A stretch of 64,000 bases of DNA from Streptomyces spirodelae (GCF_017676385.1 NZ_JAFFZN010000005.1:124001-188000), one strand, 5' to 3'; positions 8,692-17,758 are shown, numbered from the stretch's first letter. Made by a program: numbers and translations. The notes: generated from the sequence alone by a model not told the origin.

Positions 8692-8700
8692 GGAGTGACG

Positions 8701-8780
8701 CGCCCCCTCAGGGGCACGCGGGGAACTGCGCGCGCAACCAGAACGTGCCCGCAGCCCGCGAACGGCCAATAGGGCACCCC
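8701..8780 (+). repeat. Dispersed Streptomyces-type intergenic element
   Basis: The stretch carries a CCCCTCAGGGG-type hairpin followed by CGGGGAACTGCGCG and then GCCCGCAG. The same order of blocks is seen, inverted, near 25630-25700, and shorter relatives occur near 17700 and 57900. It sits directly after the operon end and before a terminator. It encodes nothing. Confidence 0.6.
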
Positions 8781-8792
8781 CAGCACGGAAAA

Positions 8793-8828
8793 GCCCGCCG
8801 TGCCCCGTGGGGGAAGGGCACGGCGGGC
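8793..8828. terminator. Bidirectional terminator between siroheme chelatase and protease genes
   Basis: Perfect 13-bp inverted repeat (GCCCGCCGTGCCC at 8793-8805, partner at 8816-8828) with a 10-nt loop, placed between converging genes. There is no clear T tract, as is common for Streptomyces terminators. Confidence 0.8.
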
Positions 8829-8897
8829 CTGTGGTGCGCTTACCCGGAAATCCGGCGTTACGCACGGGCGGGGGTCAGAAATGACCGTGAATGGACG

Positions 8898-10121
8898 TCA
8901 CTTGACCACGCGGAGCAGTTTGTTGGGCGTGCCCTTGGTGGGGTTGGCGATCGCGCCCAAGGTCGCGCCCTTGGCGAGAGCGGAGGCCACCTCGGCGGGG
9001 GTGGCGTTCTTGTGGCCGCTCAGATAGAGGGCCGCGGCGCCGGCCACGTGCGGGGAGGCCATCGAGGTTCCGGACATCGTGGCGGTGCCGCGGTCGCTCT
9101 TGTTGCTCGCCGAGACGATGTTCACGCCGGGCGCGTACAGGTCCACGCCCTTGCCGTAGTTGGAGAAGCCGGCCTGCCGGTCCCTGCGGTCACTGGCGGC
9201 GACGGTGAGAGCCGTGCGGACCCGTGCCGGTGAGGCGGTGGAGGCGTCGGCGCTCTCGTTGCCCGCTGAGACGGCGTAGCTGACGCCCGAGGCGATGGAG
9301 CGCTTGACGGCGGCGTCCAGCGCCGCGTCCTTGCCGCCGCCGAGGCTCATATTGGCGACCGAGGGCCCCTTGTGGTGCTTGGTGACCCAGTCGACGCCCG
9401 CAACGGCGAGCGCGGTGGTGCCGGAACCCTCGTCGTCGAGCACGCGCACGGCCACGATCTTCGCCTTCTTCGCGACTCCGTAGCTGGTGCCCGCGATGGT
9501 GCCGGCGACGTGGGTGCCGTGGCCGTTGCCGTCCTGCGCCGTGCTGTCCTTGTCCACGGCGTCGTATCCGTAGGAGGCCCGGCCGCCGAACTCGCGGTGG
9601 CTGATGCGTACGCCGGTGTCGATGACGTACGCGGTCACGCCCTTGCCGGCGGCCGCCGGGTAGGTGTATTTCCGGTCGAGCTTGTTCGTCTTCTGGTCGA
9701 TGCGGTCCAGTCCCCAGGAGGGCGGGTTGGTCTGGGTGCCCGTGGTGGTGATCCGCTGGTTCTGGTAGACCCGTGCGACCTTGTCGTCGGCGGCGAGCCT
9801 GCGTGCCTCCTGCGCCGACATGCCGGTGGCGTTGAAGCCGTTGACGGCCGAGTCGTAAGTGCGGCTGATCTTTCCGCCGTACTCCTCGGCGAGGTCCTCG
9901 CCCGCGCTCCCGGCCCGGAGCGAGCCGCCGGTGCCGCCCTTGAGCAGGACGATGTAGCTGCCCTTGACCGCGTCCTCGGAGTGGGCGCCGACGACGGTGC
10001 CCTCGGCCGGTGCCGCGTCCGCCGGGAGGGTGAGGAGCGTCGCGCCGCCCGCGACGGCGAGTGCCGCGCCGATCGCGAGGGAGATCCGGCGCTTGGTGTG
10101 ACGGGCCACGTGGGTTGCCAT
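8898..10121 (-). CDS. Secreted subtilisin-like serine protease (S8), downstream copy
   Basis: 407 residues. The N-terminus (KRRISLAIGAALAVAGG, then a cleavage site near ADA-AP) is a Sec signal peptide. An inhibitor-I9 propeptide covers about residues 50-125 (GSYIVLLKGG ... NGFNATGMS). The catalytic domain carries Asp168 (VIDTGV), His201 (GHGTHVAG), oxyanion Asn288 (SAGNES) and Ser353 (GTSMASPH), so it should be active after propeptide removal. It belongs to the proteinase K/S8A group. It is a close paralog of the gene immediately upstream, with the same domain order and matching N-terminus. Ribosome-binding site AGGAGAGG precedes the ATG. A terminator separates the two copies. Confidence 0.95.
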   Translation of the reverse strand: MATHVARHTKRRISLAIGAALAVAGGATLLTLPADAAPAEGTVVGAHSEDAVKGSYIVLLKGGTGGSLRAGSAGEDLAEEYGGKISRTYDSAVNGFNATGMSAQEARRLAADDKVARVYQNQRITTTGTQTNPPSWGLDRIDQKTNKLDRKYTYPAAAGKGVTAYVIDTGVRISHREFGGRASYGYDAVDKDSTAQDGNGHGTHVAGTIAGTSYGVAKKAKIVAVRVLDDEGSGTTALAVAGVDWVTKHHKGPSVANMSLGGGKDAALDAAVKRSIASGVSYAVSAGNESADASTASPARVRTALTVAASDRRDRQAGFSNYGKGVDLYAPGVNIVSASNKSDRGTATMSGTSMASPHVAGAAALYLSGHKNATPAEVASALAKGATLGAIANPTKGTPNKLLRVVK

Positions 10122-10171
10122 GGGCGGGGTACCTCTCCTGGTGGGTTGTGGGGGGATGTCCGGGTGCGTGG

Positions 10172-10204
10172 GTGCGGCCGGGAGCGGTTTGCTCCCGGCC
10201 GCAC
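10172..10204. terminator. Terminator after the upstream protease gene
   Basis: Perfect 14-bp inverted repeat (10172-10185 and 10191-10204) with a 5-nt loop, six bases beyond the stop of the upstream protease gene on the minus strand. Confidence 0.82.
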
Positions 10205-10209
10205 GGACG

Positions 10210-11448
10210 TCACCTGGGGACGCGCAGCAGCTTGTTGGGCGTGCCGGTGCCCGGGTTGGCGATGGCGCCCTTGGTGGCGCCGTCGGTCAGTGCCTTGGCG
10301 ACCTGCGCCGGGGTGGCCGTCTTGTGCTTGCTCAGGTAGAGCGCGGCGGCGCCCGAGACGTGCGGCGCTGCCATGGAGGTGCCCCACATGGACCGCGAGG
10401 CGGTGTTGCTCTTGTTGCTGGCCGAGATGATGTCCACGCCGGGCGCGTACAGGTCGACGACCTTCCCGTAGTTGGAGAAGCTCCCCTGCCGGTCTCTCTG
10501 GTCGCTCGCCGCGACCGTGATGGCCTGGGTCACCCGGGCGGGGGAGGCGGCGGAGGCGTTGCCGCTGTCGTTGCCCGCCGAGGCGACGACGGTGATCTTC
10601 GCGGCGACGGCCCGCTTGACGGCCTCGTCCAGCGCGTAGTCCTTGAAGCCGCCGATGCTCATATTGGCCACAGCGGGGCCGCCCTCGGCCTTGTGGTGCC
10701 TGATCATCCAGTCGATGCCGGCGACGGCGTCGGCGGTGCTGCCCCGGTTGTCGTTGCCGAGGATGCGCACGGCGACGATCTTCGCCTTCTTGGCGATGCC
10801 GTACTTGGTGCCCGCGATGGTGCCCGCGACGTGCGTGCCGTGGTTGGCGCCGTCCTGCGCGGTCTTGTCGTTGTCCACGATGTCGCGGCCGTTGGCGGCG
10901 CGGCCCCCGAAGTCCTGGTGGCTGACCCGCACTCCGCTGTCGATGACGTAGGCCGTCACCCCCGAGCCCGCGCTGCCCGGATAGGTGTACTTCTTGTTGA
11001 GGGACTTCGACGCCTGGTCGACCCGGTCCTGGCCCCAGGAGGGCGGCCTGGTCTGGGTGGCGTGCGCGGTGATCTCGCGGGCCTGGACGACCTTCGCCAC
11101 CTTGTCGTCCGCCGCCAGCCGCCGGGCCTCCTGGGCGCTGAGCCCCTTGGCGGAGTAGCCGTTGAGCGCGGCGTGGTAGGTGTGCTCGACCTTGCCGCCG
11201 TACTCCTCGGTGAGGTTCCCGGCCTCGGTGGCTGCCCTGACGCCGGTGCCCTTGGCGGGGTCGCCCTTGAGCAGCACGATGTAGTCGCCCTTGACCGCGC
11301 CCTTCGCGCCGGCGCCGAGGACGGTGCCTTCGGCGGGTGAGGCCCCGGCGGGGAGCGTCAGCAGCGTGGCGCCCGCCGCGACGGCGACTGCGGCGCCGAG
11401 GGCGAGGGATATCCGGCGTTTGGTGTGGCGTGCCCCGTGTTGTGCCAT
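10210..11448 (-). CDS. Secreted subtilisin-like serine protease (S8), upstream copy
   Basis: 412 residues with signal peptide (RRISLALGAAVAVAAGATLL), I9 propeptide (DYIVLLKGDP ... NGYSAKGLS) and S8A catalytic domain. The triad is Asp170 (VIDSGV), His203 (NHGTHVAG) and Ser358 (GTSMAAPH), with the oxyanion Asn in ASAGNDS. The N-terminal 45 residues and most catalytic blocks align without gaps to the downstream copy, so this is a tandem duplication. Differences are concentrated in the propeptide and in the loops around residues 185-200 and 345-355, suggesting different cleavage preferences (inference). Two inverted repeats lie upstream of its start and may be operators. Confidence 0.95.
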   Translation of the reverse strand: MAQHGARHTKRRISLALGAAVAVAAGATLLTLPAGASPAEGTVLGAGAKGAVKGDYIVLLKGDPAKGTGVRAATEAGNLTEEYGGKVEHTYHAALNGYSAKGLSAQEARRLAADDKVAKVVQAREITAHATQTRPPSWGQDRVDQASKSLNKKYTYPGSAGSGVTAYVIDSGVRVSHQDFGGRAANGRDIVDNDKTAQDGANHGTHVAGTIAGTKYGIAKKAKIVAVRILGNDNRGSTADAVAGIDWMIRHHKAEGGPAVANMSIGGFKDYALDEAVKRAVAAKITVVASAGNDSGNASAASPARVTQAITVAASDQRDRQGSFSNYGKVVDLYAPGVDIISASNKSNTASRSMWGTSMAAPHVSGAAALYLSKHKTATPAQVAKALTDGATKGAIANPGTGTPNKLLRVPR

Positions 11449-11480
11449 GCCGAGGGAGTCCTCCGAAGTGTACGGTCGAG

Positions 11481-11498
11481 CGATCCGTCGATGGATCG
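11481..11498. promoter_or_regulatory. Near-palindrome upstream of protease gene
   Basis: An 18-bp near-perfect dyad with arms CGATCC and GGATCG around a TCGA centre, 33 bases before the protease start codon on the minus strand. Position and symmetry suit a dimeric repressor site; no known regulator consensus was recognised. Confidence 0.4.
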
Positions 11499-11545
11499 TT
11501 CGAAACCCTGTCGGATTGCTCCTTGTGGCTCAAGCGACTTGGGGG

Positions 11546-11567
11546 ACTGTGACGGACACGACACAGT
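11546..11567. promoter_or_regulatory. Inverted repeat ACTGTG-N10-CACAGT upstream of protease gene
   Basis: Two perfect 6-bp arms at 11546-11551 and 11562-11567 separated by 10 bp, one helical turn. It lies about 100 bases upstream of the protease ATG, where an activator or repressor could bind. Function is inferred only from geometry. Confidence 0.35.
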
Positions 11568-11585
11568 ACAGTCGCGGCCCTCGCC

Positions 11586-11603
11586 GGTGCCCATCCGGGC
11601 ACC
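11586..11603 (-). terminator. Short terminator hairpin after the HEPN gene
   Basis: GGTGCCC and GGGCACC (7-bp stem, 4-nt loop) overlap the first base of the stop codon of the gene read on the minus strand. Confidence 0.5.
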
Positions 11604-12928
11604 TACGACACCGGCCGCGAGTCCCCCCAGAACGCCTCGAACTCCTCCCGGTACGCGGGAAAGAGGGCAGCCTCCCCCTCGTCGCGTACCGCGGACGGCA
11701 CCGTACGGCCGGGCCCGCGCAGCACCAGAACGGGCGTCTCCATACCCCGCGCGCCGCGCAGATACGACTGCACCACGGCGAGGCCGTCGGGCCCGTCCCC
11801 GTCGACCATGTACGCCGTGAACCGCGGGGTCTCGTCGAAGACGTGGATCTCGAAAGCCCCCTGGTCCCGCAGCCGGGCGCGCACCCGGCGCATATGCAGG
11901 ATGTTGGTCTCCACCGAGCGGGCCAGCTCGCCCTTCTTCAGCCCCAGTTCGCGCTCCCGCCGCTTCACCGCGCTGCTCGCGGGGTTGAGGAACAGCAGCC
12001 GTACCCGGCAGCCCGCCTCGGCGAGCCGCACCAGGCGGCGCCCGCTGTAGTTCTGCACCAGCAGGTTCAACCCGATCCCGATGGCGTCCAGCCGCCGCGC
12101 CCCGCCGAACAGGTCCTCGGCCGGCAGCTGCCGCTGGAGCCGCACCCGGTCGCCGTGCACGCCGACCACATCGGCGAACCGGTCCCCGACCAGCTCCTCG
12201 ACCGCGTCGACCGGCAGCCGTCCGGCAGCCGCCGCACCCTCGGGCGCGGCCCCCAGCAGCTCCAGCAGCCGCCGGCACATCCGCTCGGCCTGTGCGAGGA
12301 CCGTCTCGGACAGCGCGCGGTTGCGCGCCACCGCGCTGCGCGCCACCTCCAGCTCGTCCAGCGCCAGTTCCACCTCGCGTCGCTCGTCGAAGTACGGCTC
12401 GAAGCACGGCCAGTGCTGCACCATCAGCTCACGCAGCTGCGGCAGCGTCAGGAAGGAGATCAGCGTGTCGTCTGCCGGGTCGAGAAGGTAGCCCTTGCGG
12501 CGGCTGACCTCGCGTACGGCCACGGCCCGCTGCACCCACTCCTGACCGGCGGGACCGGCCGCGGCGATCACCCATTCCTCGCCGTGCACGGGTTCGTAGA
12601 TCGGCCGCAGCACGGCGGCGACGACAGCGCGCATCCGCTGCTCGACGAGATTCAGCCACACATAGGCCCGCCCCGCGCGCTGCGCCCTGGTGCGCACCTC
12701 GGCCCAGTCGTCCTCGCCCCAGCCCACGTCAGCGCCGATCTCCATGGGGCGGGCCAGCGGAACGGCGCCCGGCTGCGGCCCGACCTCCCCCAGCCCTCGC
12801 CCGGGCGGACCCGACAGACCCGGCCCGCCCGCCGGATCGTCCGCCGTTCCGGGCTCCGACGCGGCACCGCCGCCGTCCGGCCCCTCACCGCCGTCGCCTG
12901 GGGGGAGTTCAAACCCTCCCGCGCCCAA
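11603..12928 (-). CDS. SAV2148-family HEPN domain protein
   Basis: About 441 residues if started at TTG 12928, which has GGAAGG 10 nt upstream and makes the N-terminus begin GAGGFELPPGD, the opening I remember for Streptomyces homologs. The frame stays open to a TTG at 12976 and also holds a GTG at 12946. After a Gly/Pro-rich leader, the conserved part starts near MEIGADVGW and runs EVRTRAQRAGRAYVWLNLVEQR, with an RxxxxH-like HEPN region, a long helical middle and a mixed alpha/beta C-terminal half (RLLFLNPASS, HVFDETPRFTAYMVDGD). HEPN folds are often RNases, but a clean R-X4-6-H catalytic motif is not obvious, so activity is unknown. It is divergent from glgX. Confidence 0.85.
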   Translation of the reverse strand: MGAGGFELPPGDGGEGPDGGGAASEPGTADDPAGGPGLSGPPGRGLGEVGPQPGAVPLARPMEIGADVGWGEDDWAEVRTRAQRAGRAYVWLNLVEQRMRAVVAAVLRPIYEPVHGEEWVIAAAGPAGQEWVQRAVAVREVSRRKGYLLDPADDTLISFLTLPQLRELMVQHWPCFEPYFDERREVELALDELEVARSAVARNRALSETVLAQAERMCRRLLELLGAAPEGAAAAGRLPVDAVEELVGDRFADVVGVHGDRVRLQRQLPAEDLFGGARRLDAIGIGLNLLVQNYSGRRLVRLAEAGCRVRLLFLNPASSAVKRRERELGLKKGELARSVETNILHMRRVRARLRDQGAFEIHVFDETPRFTAYMVDGDGPDGLAVVQSYLRGARGMETPVLVLRGPGRTVPSAVRDEGEAALFPAYREEFEAFWGDSRPVS

Positions 12929-13124
12929 CTGCGCACCGCCTTCCACGCCCGGTCTCGGCCCCCGCTGTTCGATCAAGGAAGACTACTGCGGCTGCCCGGG
13001 GGGTGCATCCGGAACCCCTGGCAACTTCCGGTGCCCGCACGGGCGGACGGGGGAAGATGACGACTGGGACCACCGCGCCCGCCGCGGTGCCGTACCGACT
13101 CGTCGATGGGGAAGAGACACTCCT

Positions 13125-15263
13125 ATGCAGGTCTGGCCGGGACACGCGTACCCCCTGGGTGCCAACTACGACGGCGCCGGCACCAACTTCGCCGTCTTCT
13201 CCGAGGCGGCCGAGCGCGTCGAGGTGTGCTTGCTGCACGAGGACGGCTCGGAGACCGCCGTGGAGCTGCGCGAGTCGGACGGATTCGTCCGCCACGCCTA
13301 CCTGCCCGGGGTGCTGCCCGGACAGCGCTACGGCTTCCGCGCGCACGGTCCGTACGCGCCCGGGACCGGCCGCCGCTGCAACAGCGCCAAACTCCTGCTG
13401 GACCCGTACGCGAAGGCCGTCAGCGGCTCCGTCGACTGGAACGAGGCCGTCTTCGGCCACCACTTCGACGACCCGGAGCGGCGCAACGACCTGGACTCGG
13501 CACCGCACACCATGACCTCCGTGGTGATCAACCCCTACTTCGACTGGGGCGACGACCGGCCGCCACGCACCGACTACCACCGCACGGTGCTCTACGAGGC
13601 TCACGTCAAGGGCCTCACCATGCTGCACCCCCAGCTGCCCGACGAACTGCGCGGTACCTACGCCGCACTGGCGCACCCGGCCGTCATCCGGCACCTGAGC
13701 GAGCTGGGGGTGACCGCGCTGGAGCTGATGCCGGTGCACCAGTCGGTCACCGACCACCGCCTCGCCGAAGCGGGAATGACCAACTACTGGGGCTACAACA
13801 CCATCGGATTCTTCGCCCCGCACAACACCTACGCCTCCTGGGGCGAGCGCGGGCAGCAGGTCCAGGAGTTCAAACACGCCGTACGGGCCCTGCACGAGGC
13901 AGGCATCGAGGTCATCCTCGACGTCGTCTACAACCACACGGCGGAAGGCAACCACCTCGGCCCCACGCTCTCCTTCCGCGGACTGGACAATGCCTCGTAC
14001 TACCGCCTCGCGGACGACCCGCGCTACTACACGGACACGACGGGCACGGGTAATTCACTCCTGATGCGCAGCCCCCACGTCCTCCAGCTCGTCATGGACT
14101 CGCTGCGCTACTGGGTGCTCGACATGCACGTGGACGGCTTCCGCTTCGACCTCGCCGCCACCCTGGCGCGCCAGTTCCACGAGGTGGACCGGCTCTCGTC
14201 CTTCTTCGACCTGGTGCAGCAGGACCCCGTCGTCAGCCAGGTGAAGCTGATCGCCGAACCGTGGGACCTGGGCGAGGGCGGCTACCAGGTGGGCAACTTC
14301 CCGCCCCTGTGGACGGAGTGGAACGGGCGCTACCGCGACACCGTGCGCGACCTGTGGCGCGGGCGCCCCCGCGCGATGGCCGAGTTCGGCTTCCGGCTCA
14401 CCGGCTCCTCCGACCTCTACCAGGACGACGGGCGCCGCCCACTCGCCTCCATAAACTTCGTCACCTGCCACGACGGCTTCACCCTGCACGACCTCGTCTC
14501 CTACAACGACAAGCACAACGAGGCCAACGGCGAGGACAACCGGGACGGCGAGAGCTACAACAGATCGTGGAACTGCGGCGTGGAAGGCCCCACGGACGAC
14601 GCGGCTGTGGTGGCACTGCGGCGCCGGCAGAAGCGGAACTTCATCGCCACGCTGATGCTGTCCCAGGGTGTGCCGATGCTCAGCCACGGTGACGAGTTCG
14701 GCCGCACCCAGCAGGGCAACAACAACGCCTACTGTCAGGACGGCCCGCTCGCCTGGGTGCGGTGGCCGGGCGACGGCGCACCCGCCGACTGGTCCGGCGC
14801 ACCCGACCAGGCGCTGCACGACTTCGTACGCGCCATGGTGTGGCTGCGCCGTGAGCATCCCGTCTTCCGCCGCCGCCGCTTCTTCCACGGGCGGCCCACG
14901 GACGGCACCCACGACGAGCTCTCCGACATCGCCTGGTTCACCCCCGAGGGCTGCGAGATGACACAGCGCGACTGGCAGGCCGAGCACACCCGCTCCCTGA
15001 CCGTCTTCCTCAATGGCAGCGCCATCTCGGAGCCCGGCGAGCGCGGGGAGCGCATCACCGACGACTCGTTCCTGCTGCTGTTCAACACCCACGACGAGCC
15101 GCTGGTCTTCGTCATCCCCGTCAACCACGGCAGGGAGTGGGAGGTGATCGTCGACACGGCGCAGGAGGACGCCCCCACGCGGGGAGGGGGTCCCAAGGTG
15201 GCAGCGGGCGAACCGCTGCGCCTGGAGTCCCGCAGCATGGCGGTGCTGCAACGGCCGGTGTGA
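13125..15263 (+). CDS. glgX: Glycogen debranching enzyme (isoamylase type)
   Basis: 712 residues, starting at MQVWPGHAYPLGANYDG, where the family normally begins; GGGGAAGAG lies upstream. GlgX hydrolyses alpha-1,6 branches of glycogen, releasing malto-oligosaccharides. An N-terminal CBM48 (FAVFSEAAERVEV) precedes the GH13 barrel. Catalytic residues lie in DGFRFDLA (nucleophile Asp), LIAEPWD (acid Glu) and FVTCHDGF (third Asp). The TreY gene follows 46 bases downstream, so released chains can feed trehalose synthesis. The leader contains an open frame back to 12690 that is an artefact of high GC. Confidence 0.95.
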   Translation: MQVWPGHAYPLGANYDGAGTNFAVFSEAAERVEVCLLHEDGSETAVELRESDGFVRHAYLPGVLPGQRYGFRAHGPYAPGTGRRCNSAKLLLDPYAKAVSGSVDWNEAVFGHHFDDPERRNDLDSAPHTMTSVVINPYFDWGDDRPPRTDYHRTVLYEAHVKGLTMLHPQLPDELRGTYAALAHPAVIRHLSELGVTALELMPVHQSVTDHRLAEAGMTNYWGYNTIGFFAPHNTYASWGERGQQVQEFKHAVRALHEAGIEVILDVVYNHTAEGNHLGPTLSFRGLDNASYYRLADDPRYYTDTTGTGNSLLMRSPHVLQLVMDSLRYWVLDMHVDGFRFDLAATLARQFHEVDRLSSFFDLVQQDPVVSQVKLIAEPWDLGEGGYQVGNFPPLWTEWNGRYRDTVRDLWRGRPRAMAEFGFRLTGSSDLYQDDGRRPLASINFVTCHDGFTLHDLVSYNDKHNEANGEDNRDGESYNRSWNCGVEGPTDDAAVVALRRRQKRNFIATLMLSQGVPMLSHGDEFGRTQQGNNNAYCQDGPLAWVRWPGDGAPADWSGAPDQALHDFVRAMVWLRREHPVFRRRRFFHGRPTDGTHDELSDIAWFTPEGCEMTQRDWQAEHTRSLTVFLNGSAISEPGERGERITDDSFLLLFNTHDEPLVFVIPVNHGREWEVIVDTAQEDAPTRGGGPKVAAGEPLRLESRSMAVLQRPV

Positions 15264-15309
15264 GGGGACCCTATGGCAACTGGGGGCATGGCACATGGCA
15301 ACTGAGCGC

Positions 15310-17697
15310 ATGACACCTGAGGGCACGCGACCGATGTCGGTGCCCACCGCGACCTACCGGCTCCAGCTCCAGCCGGACTTCCCGTTCGCCGCCGCCGCGC
15401 GCGCCGTCCCGCACCTGGCCCGGCTCGGCGTATCGCATCTGCACCTCTCCCCTGTCCTGACGGCCGTGCCGGGCTCCACGCACGGCTACGACGTCACCGA
15501 CCACGGCACCGTACGGGAGGAGCTGGGAGGCGAGGACGGGCTGCGCGCCCTGTCGGCGACCGCACGCGCGCACGGCTTGGGGCTGATCCTGGACATCGTG
15601 CCGAACCATATGGCCGTCCCCGCGGATCTGCGGCTGAACCGTCCACTGTGGGAGGTGCTGCGGGACGGGCCCGGCTCACCCAGCGCGCGCTGGTTCGACA
15701 TCGACTGGGCGGCGGGCGGCGGGCGGATACTGCTGCCGGTGCTGGGGGAACGGCTGCACGAGGCGCTGCCCCATATGCGGGTCGAGGAAGGCACCCTGCG
15801 CTACCGCGCCCACGTGCTCCCCCTGCGCGAGGGTACGGAGGGCCTGCCGCTGCCCGAGCTGTGCGCGGCGCAGCACTACCGTCCGGCCTGGTGGCGGCTG
15901 GGCAGGAGCGAGCTCAACTACCGCCGCTTCTTCACCATTTCGGATCTGATCGCGGTCCGTGCCGAGGACCCGGAGGTGTTCGCCGCGACGCACGGCAAAG
16001 TCCTCCAGCTGCTGCGCGAGGGGGTCGCCGACGGGCTGCGCGTCGACCACCCGGACGGACTCGCCGACCCGGGCGGCTACTTACGGCGGCTGCACCGGGA
16101 GAGCGGGGGACGCTGGACCGTGGTGGAGAAGATCCTCGCCGACGGCGAACCGCTCCCCCGCTCCTGGCCGGTGGCGGGTACGACGGGGTACGAGGCGCTG
16201 CGACAGGTGGACGGCCTCTTCGTCGACCCCGAAGGACACGTCGAACTGGCTCGCCACTACCGGTCCTTCACCGGCGCACCGGCGGATCTGGGCGGCGAGT
16301 GGGAGCCGACCCGGCGGCGCGCCGCCCACCGCGTCCTGACGCACGATCTGGCGGCAGAGACCGAACGGCTGATCCGTACCGCCGTACGGGCATGTGCCGC
16401 CTCCCCCGAGCTGTCGTGGCGCGACCACGCGCCCTGGGCGCTGCGCACGGCGCTGTGCGAGCTGCTGCTGCGGCTGCCGGTGTACCGGCCGTACACGGCG
16501 CACGGCGTGACGCCCGAGCCCCGGGACGCCGCGCTGCTGGAACAGGCGGCGGAGGGCGCCCGCGGCGCCTTCCAGGTGCCGGAGGAGGCCACGGCCGTGG
16601 ACGCCGTGCTGCGCCTCGCAATGGGTGACGCTCCAGGCGACAGCCCGGCCGAGACCGGGTTCCCCGCACGGTTCGCGCAGCTCTCGTCCGCGCTGCGCGC
16701 CAAGTCGGTGGAGGACGCGGCCTTCTACCGCCATGTGCCGCTGCTGTCGGCCTGCGAGGTCGGCGGCGAGCCCGCGCTGCCGGTGGTGGCACCCGCGCAG
16801 TTCCACGGGCACTGCACGCGTATGCAGCGCGACCGGCCCATCTCGGGTACGGCACTGTCCACGCACGACACCAAGCGAAGCGGCGACGCCCGCGCCACTC
16901 TGGCCGTACTGAGTGAGTGCCCCGGGCGGTGGGCGGCGCTGCTGGAGCGCGCTGAGCACTCCGGTGCGCCCGACCGCCACACCGCATGGGTGTACTGGCA
17001 GACCGCGCTCGCTCTCGGCGCGTACCCGCCGCCGCCCCGGCGGCTGGCGCCCGCGCTGCTGAAGGCCGTACGGGAGGCCGGGCTGCGCACCACCTGGACG
17101 GAGTGCGACGCGGAGTACGAGGCAGCGGTCGAACGGTTCGTGACGGCGCAGCGCGACAGCGCGGGCGCCCGGGCGCTGGCCGGTTTCGCGCAGCGAATCG
17201 CGCCCGCCGTACGGGCCAATGTGCTGGGCGCCGCACTGCTGCACCTGACGATGCCGGGCGTGCCCGACCTCTACCAGGGCACCGAGCGGGTCCACCGTGC
17301 GCTGGTGGACCCGGACAACCGCGCTCCGGCGGAACTGGGAGAGCGGCCCGAGGACAGCCCGCTGGACGCGGAGAAGGCACGGCTGACGGCAACGGCACTG
17401 CGGCTGCGCGCGGACCGTCCTGAGCTGTTCCTCGCGGAGGCCACATATGAGCCGCTGTACGCGGAGGGCGAGCGGGCCGCGCACTGTGTGGCCTTCATAC
17501 GGTCGGGCTCGGTACTGACGGCGGTCACCCGGCTCTCGCTGCGCCTGGAGCAGCACGGCGGTTGGGGCGGCTCCCGGCTGGCCCTCCCACCGGGCAGCTG
17601 GCAGGACGCTCTCGGCGCACGCGAGCTGACGGGCACCATCCCGCTGAACCATCTCTTCGATGGTGCTCCGGTTGCCTTGCTGACCAGGAAGACATGA
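15310..17697 (+). CDS. treY: Malto-oligosyltrehalose synthase
   Basis: 795 residues from ATG 15310 (MTPEGTRPMSV); in-frame ATGs at 15295 and 15334 are alternatives. TreY isomerises the reducing-end alpha-1,4 bond of malto-oligosaccharides to alpha,alpha-1,1, making maltooligosyltrehalose. Family marks include TATYRLQLQPDFPF at the start, LGVSHLHLSPVL, STHGYDVTDH, IVPNHMA, the catalytic GLRVDHPDGL and TGYE, and VPDLYQG near the end. It is about 100 residues longer than GlgX-type enzymes, as expected. The partner treZ is separated from it by the LysR/dehydrogenase pair, whereas the two are often adjacent. Confidence 0.94.
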   Translation: MTPEGTRPMSVPTATYRLQLQPDFPFAAAARAVPHLARLGVSHLHLSPVLTAVPGSTHGYDVTDHGTVREELGGEDGLRALSATARAHGLGLILDIVPNHMAVPADLRLNRPLWEVLRDGPGSPSARWFDIDWAAGGGRILLPVLGERLHEALPHMRVEEGTLRYRAHVLPLREGTEGLPLPELCAAQHYRPAWWRLGRSELNYRRFFTISDLIAVRAEDPEVFAATHGKVLQLLREGVADGLRVDHPDGLADPGGYLRRLHRESGGRWTVVEKILADGEPLPRSWPVAGTTGYEALRQVDGLFVDPEGHVELARHYRSFTGAPADLGGEWEPTRRRAAHRVLTHDLAAETERLIRTAVRACAASPELSWRDHAPWALRTALCELLLRLPVYRPYTAHGVTPEPRDAALLEQAAEGARGAFQVPEEATAVDAVLRLAMGDAPGDSPAETGFPARFAQLSSALRAKSVEDAAFYRHVPLLSACEVGGEPALPVVAPAQFHGHCTRMQRDRPISGTALSTHDTKRSGDARATLAVLSECPGRWAALLERAEHSGAPDRHTAWVYWQTALALGAYPPPPRRLAPALLKAVREAGLRTTWTECDAEYEAAVERFVTAQRDSAGARALAGFAQRIAPAVRANVLGAALLHLTMPGVPDLYQGTERVHRALVDPDNRAPAELGERPEDSPLDAEKARLTATALRLRADRPELFLAEATYEPLYAEGERAAHCVAFIRSGSVLTAVTRLSLRLEQHGGWGGSRLALPPGSWQDALGARELTGTIPLNHLFDGAPVALLTRKT

Positions 17698-17704
17698 GCG
17701 CACC

Positions 17705-17738
17705 CCGGCAGGGGCGCGGGGAACCGCTCCCCTGCCGG
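17705..17738. terminator. Terminator between treY and lysR
   Basis: Perfect 10-bp inverted repeat CCGGCAGGGG (17705-17714) and its partner (17729-17738) with a 14-nt loop. The loop carries GCGGGGAACCGC, a block shared with the dispersed elements of this window. Confidence 0.7.
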
Positions 17739-17758
17739 CGTCCCCTCCCCGGTAGAGC

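Noticed and set aside
9635-11602. 655-residue minus-strand frame overlapping both proteases
   Set aside because: Arg/Pro/Ser-rich shadow of the protease genes in another frame; no start site or domain.
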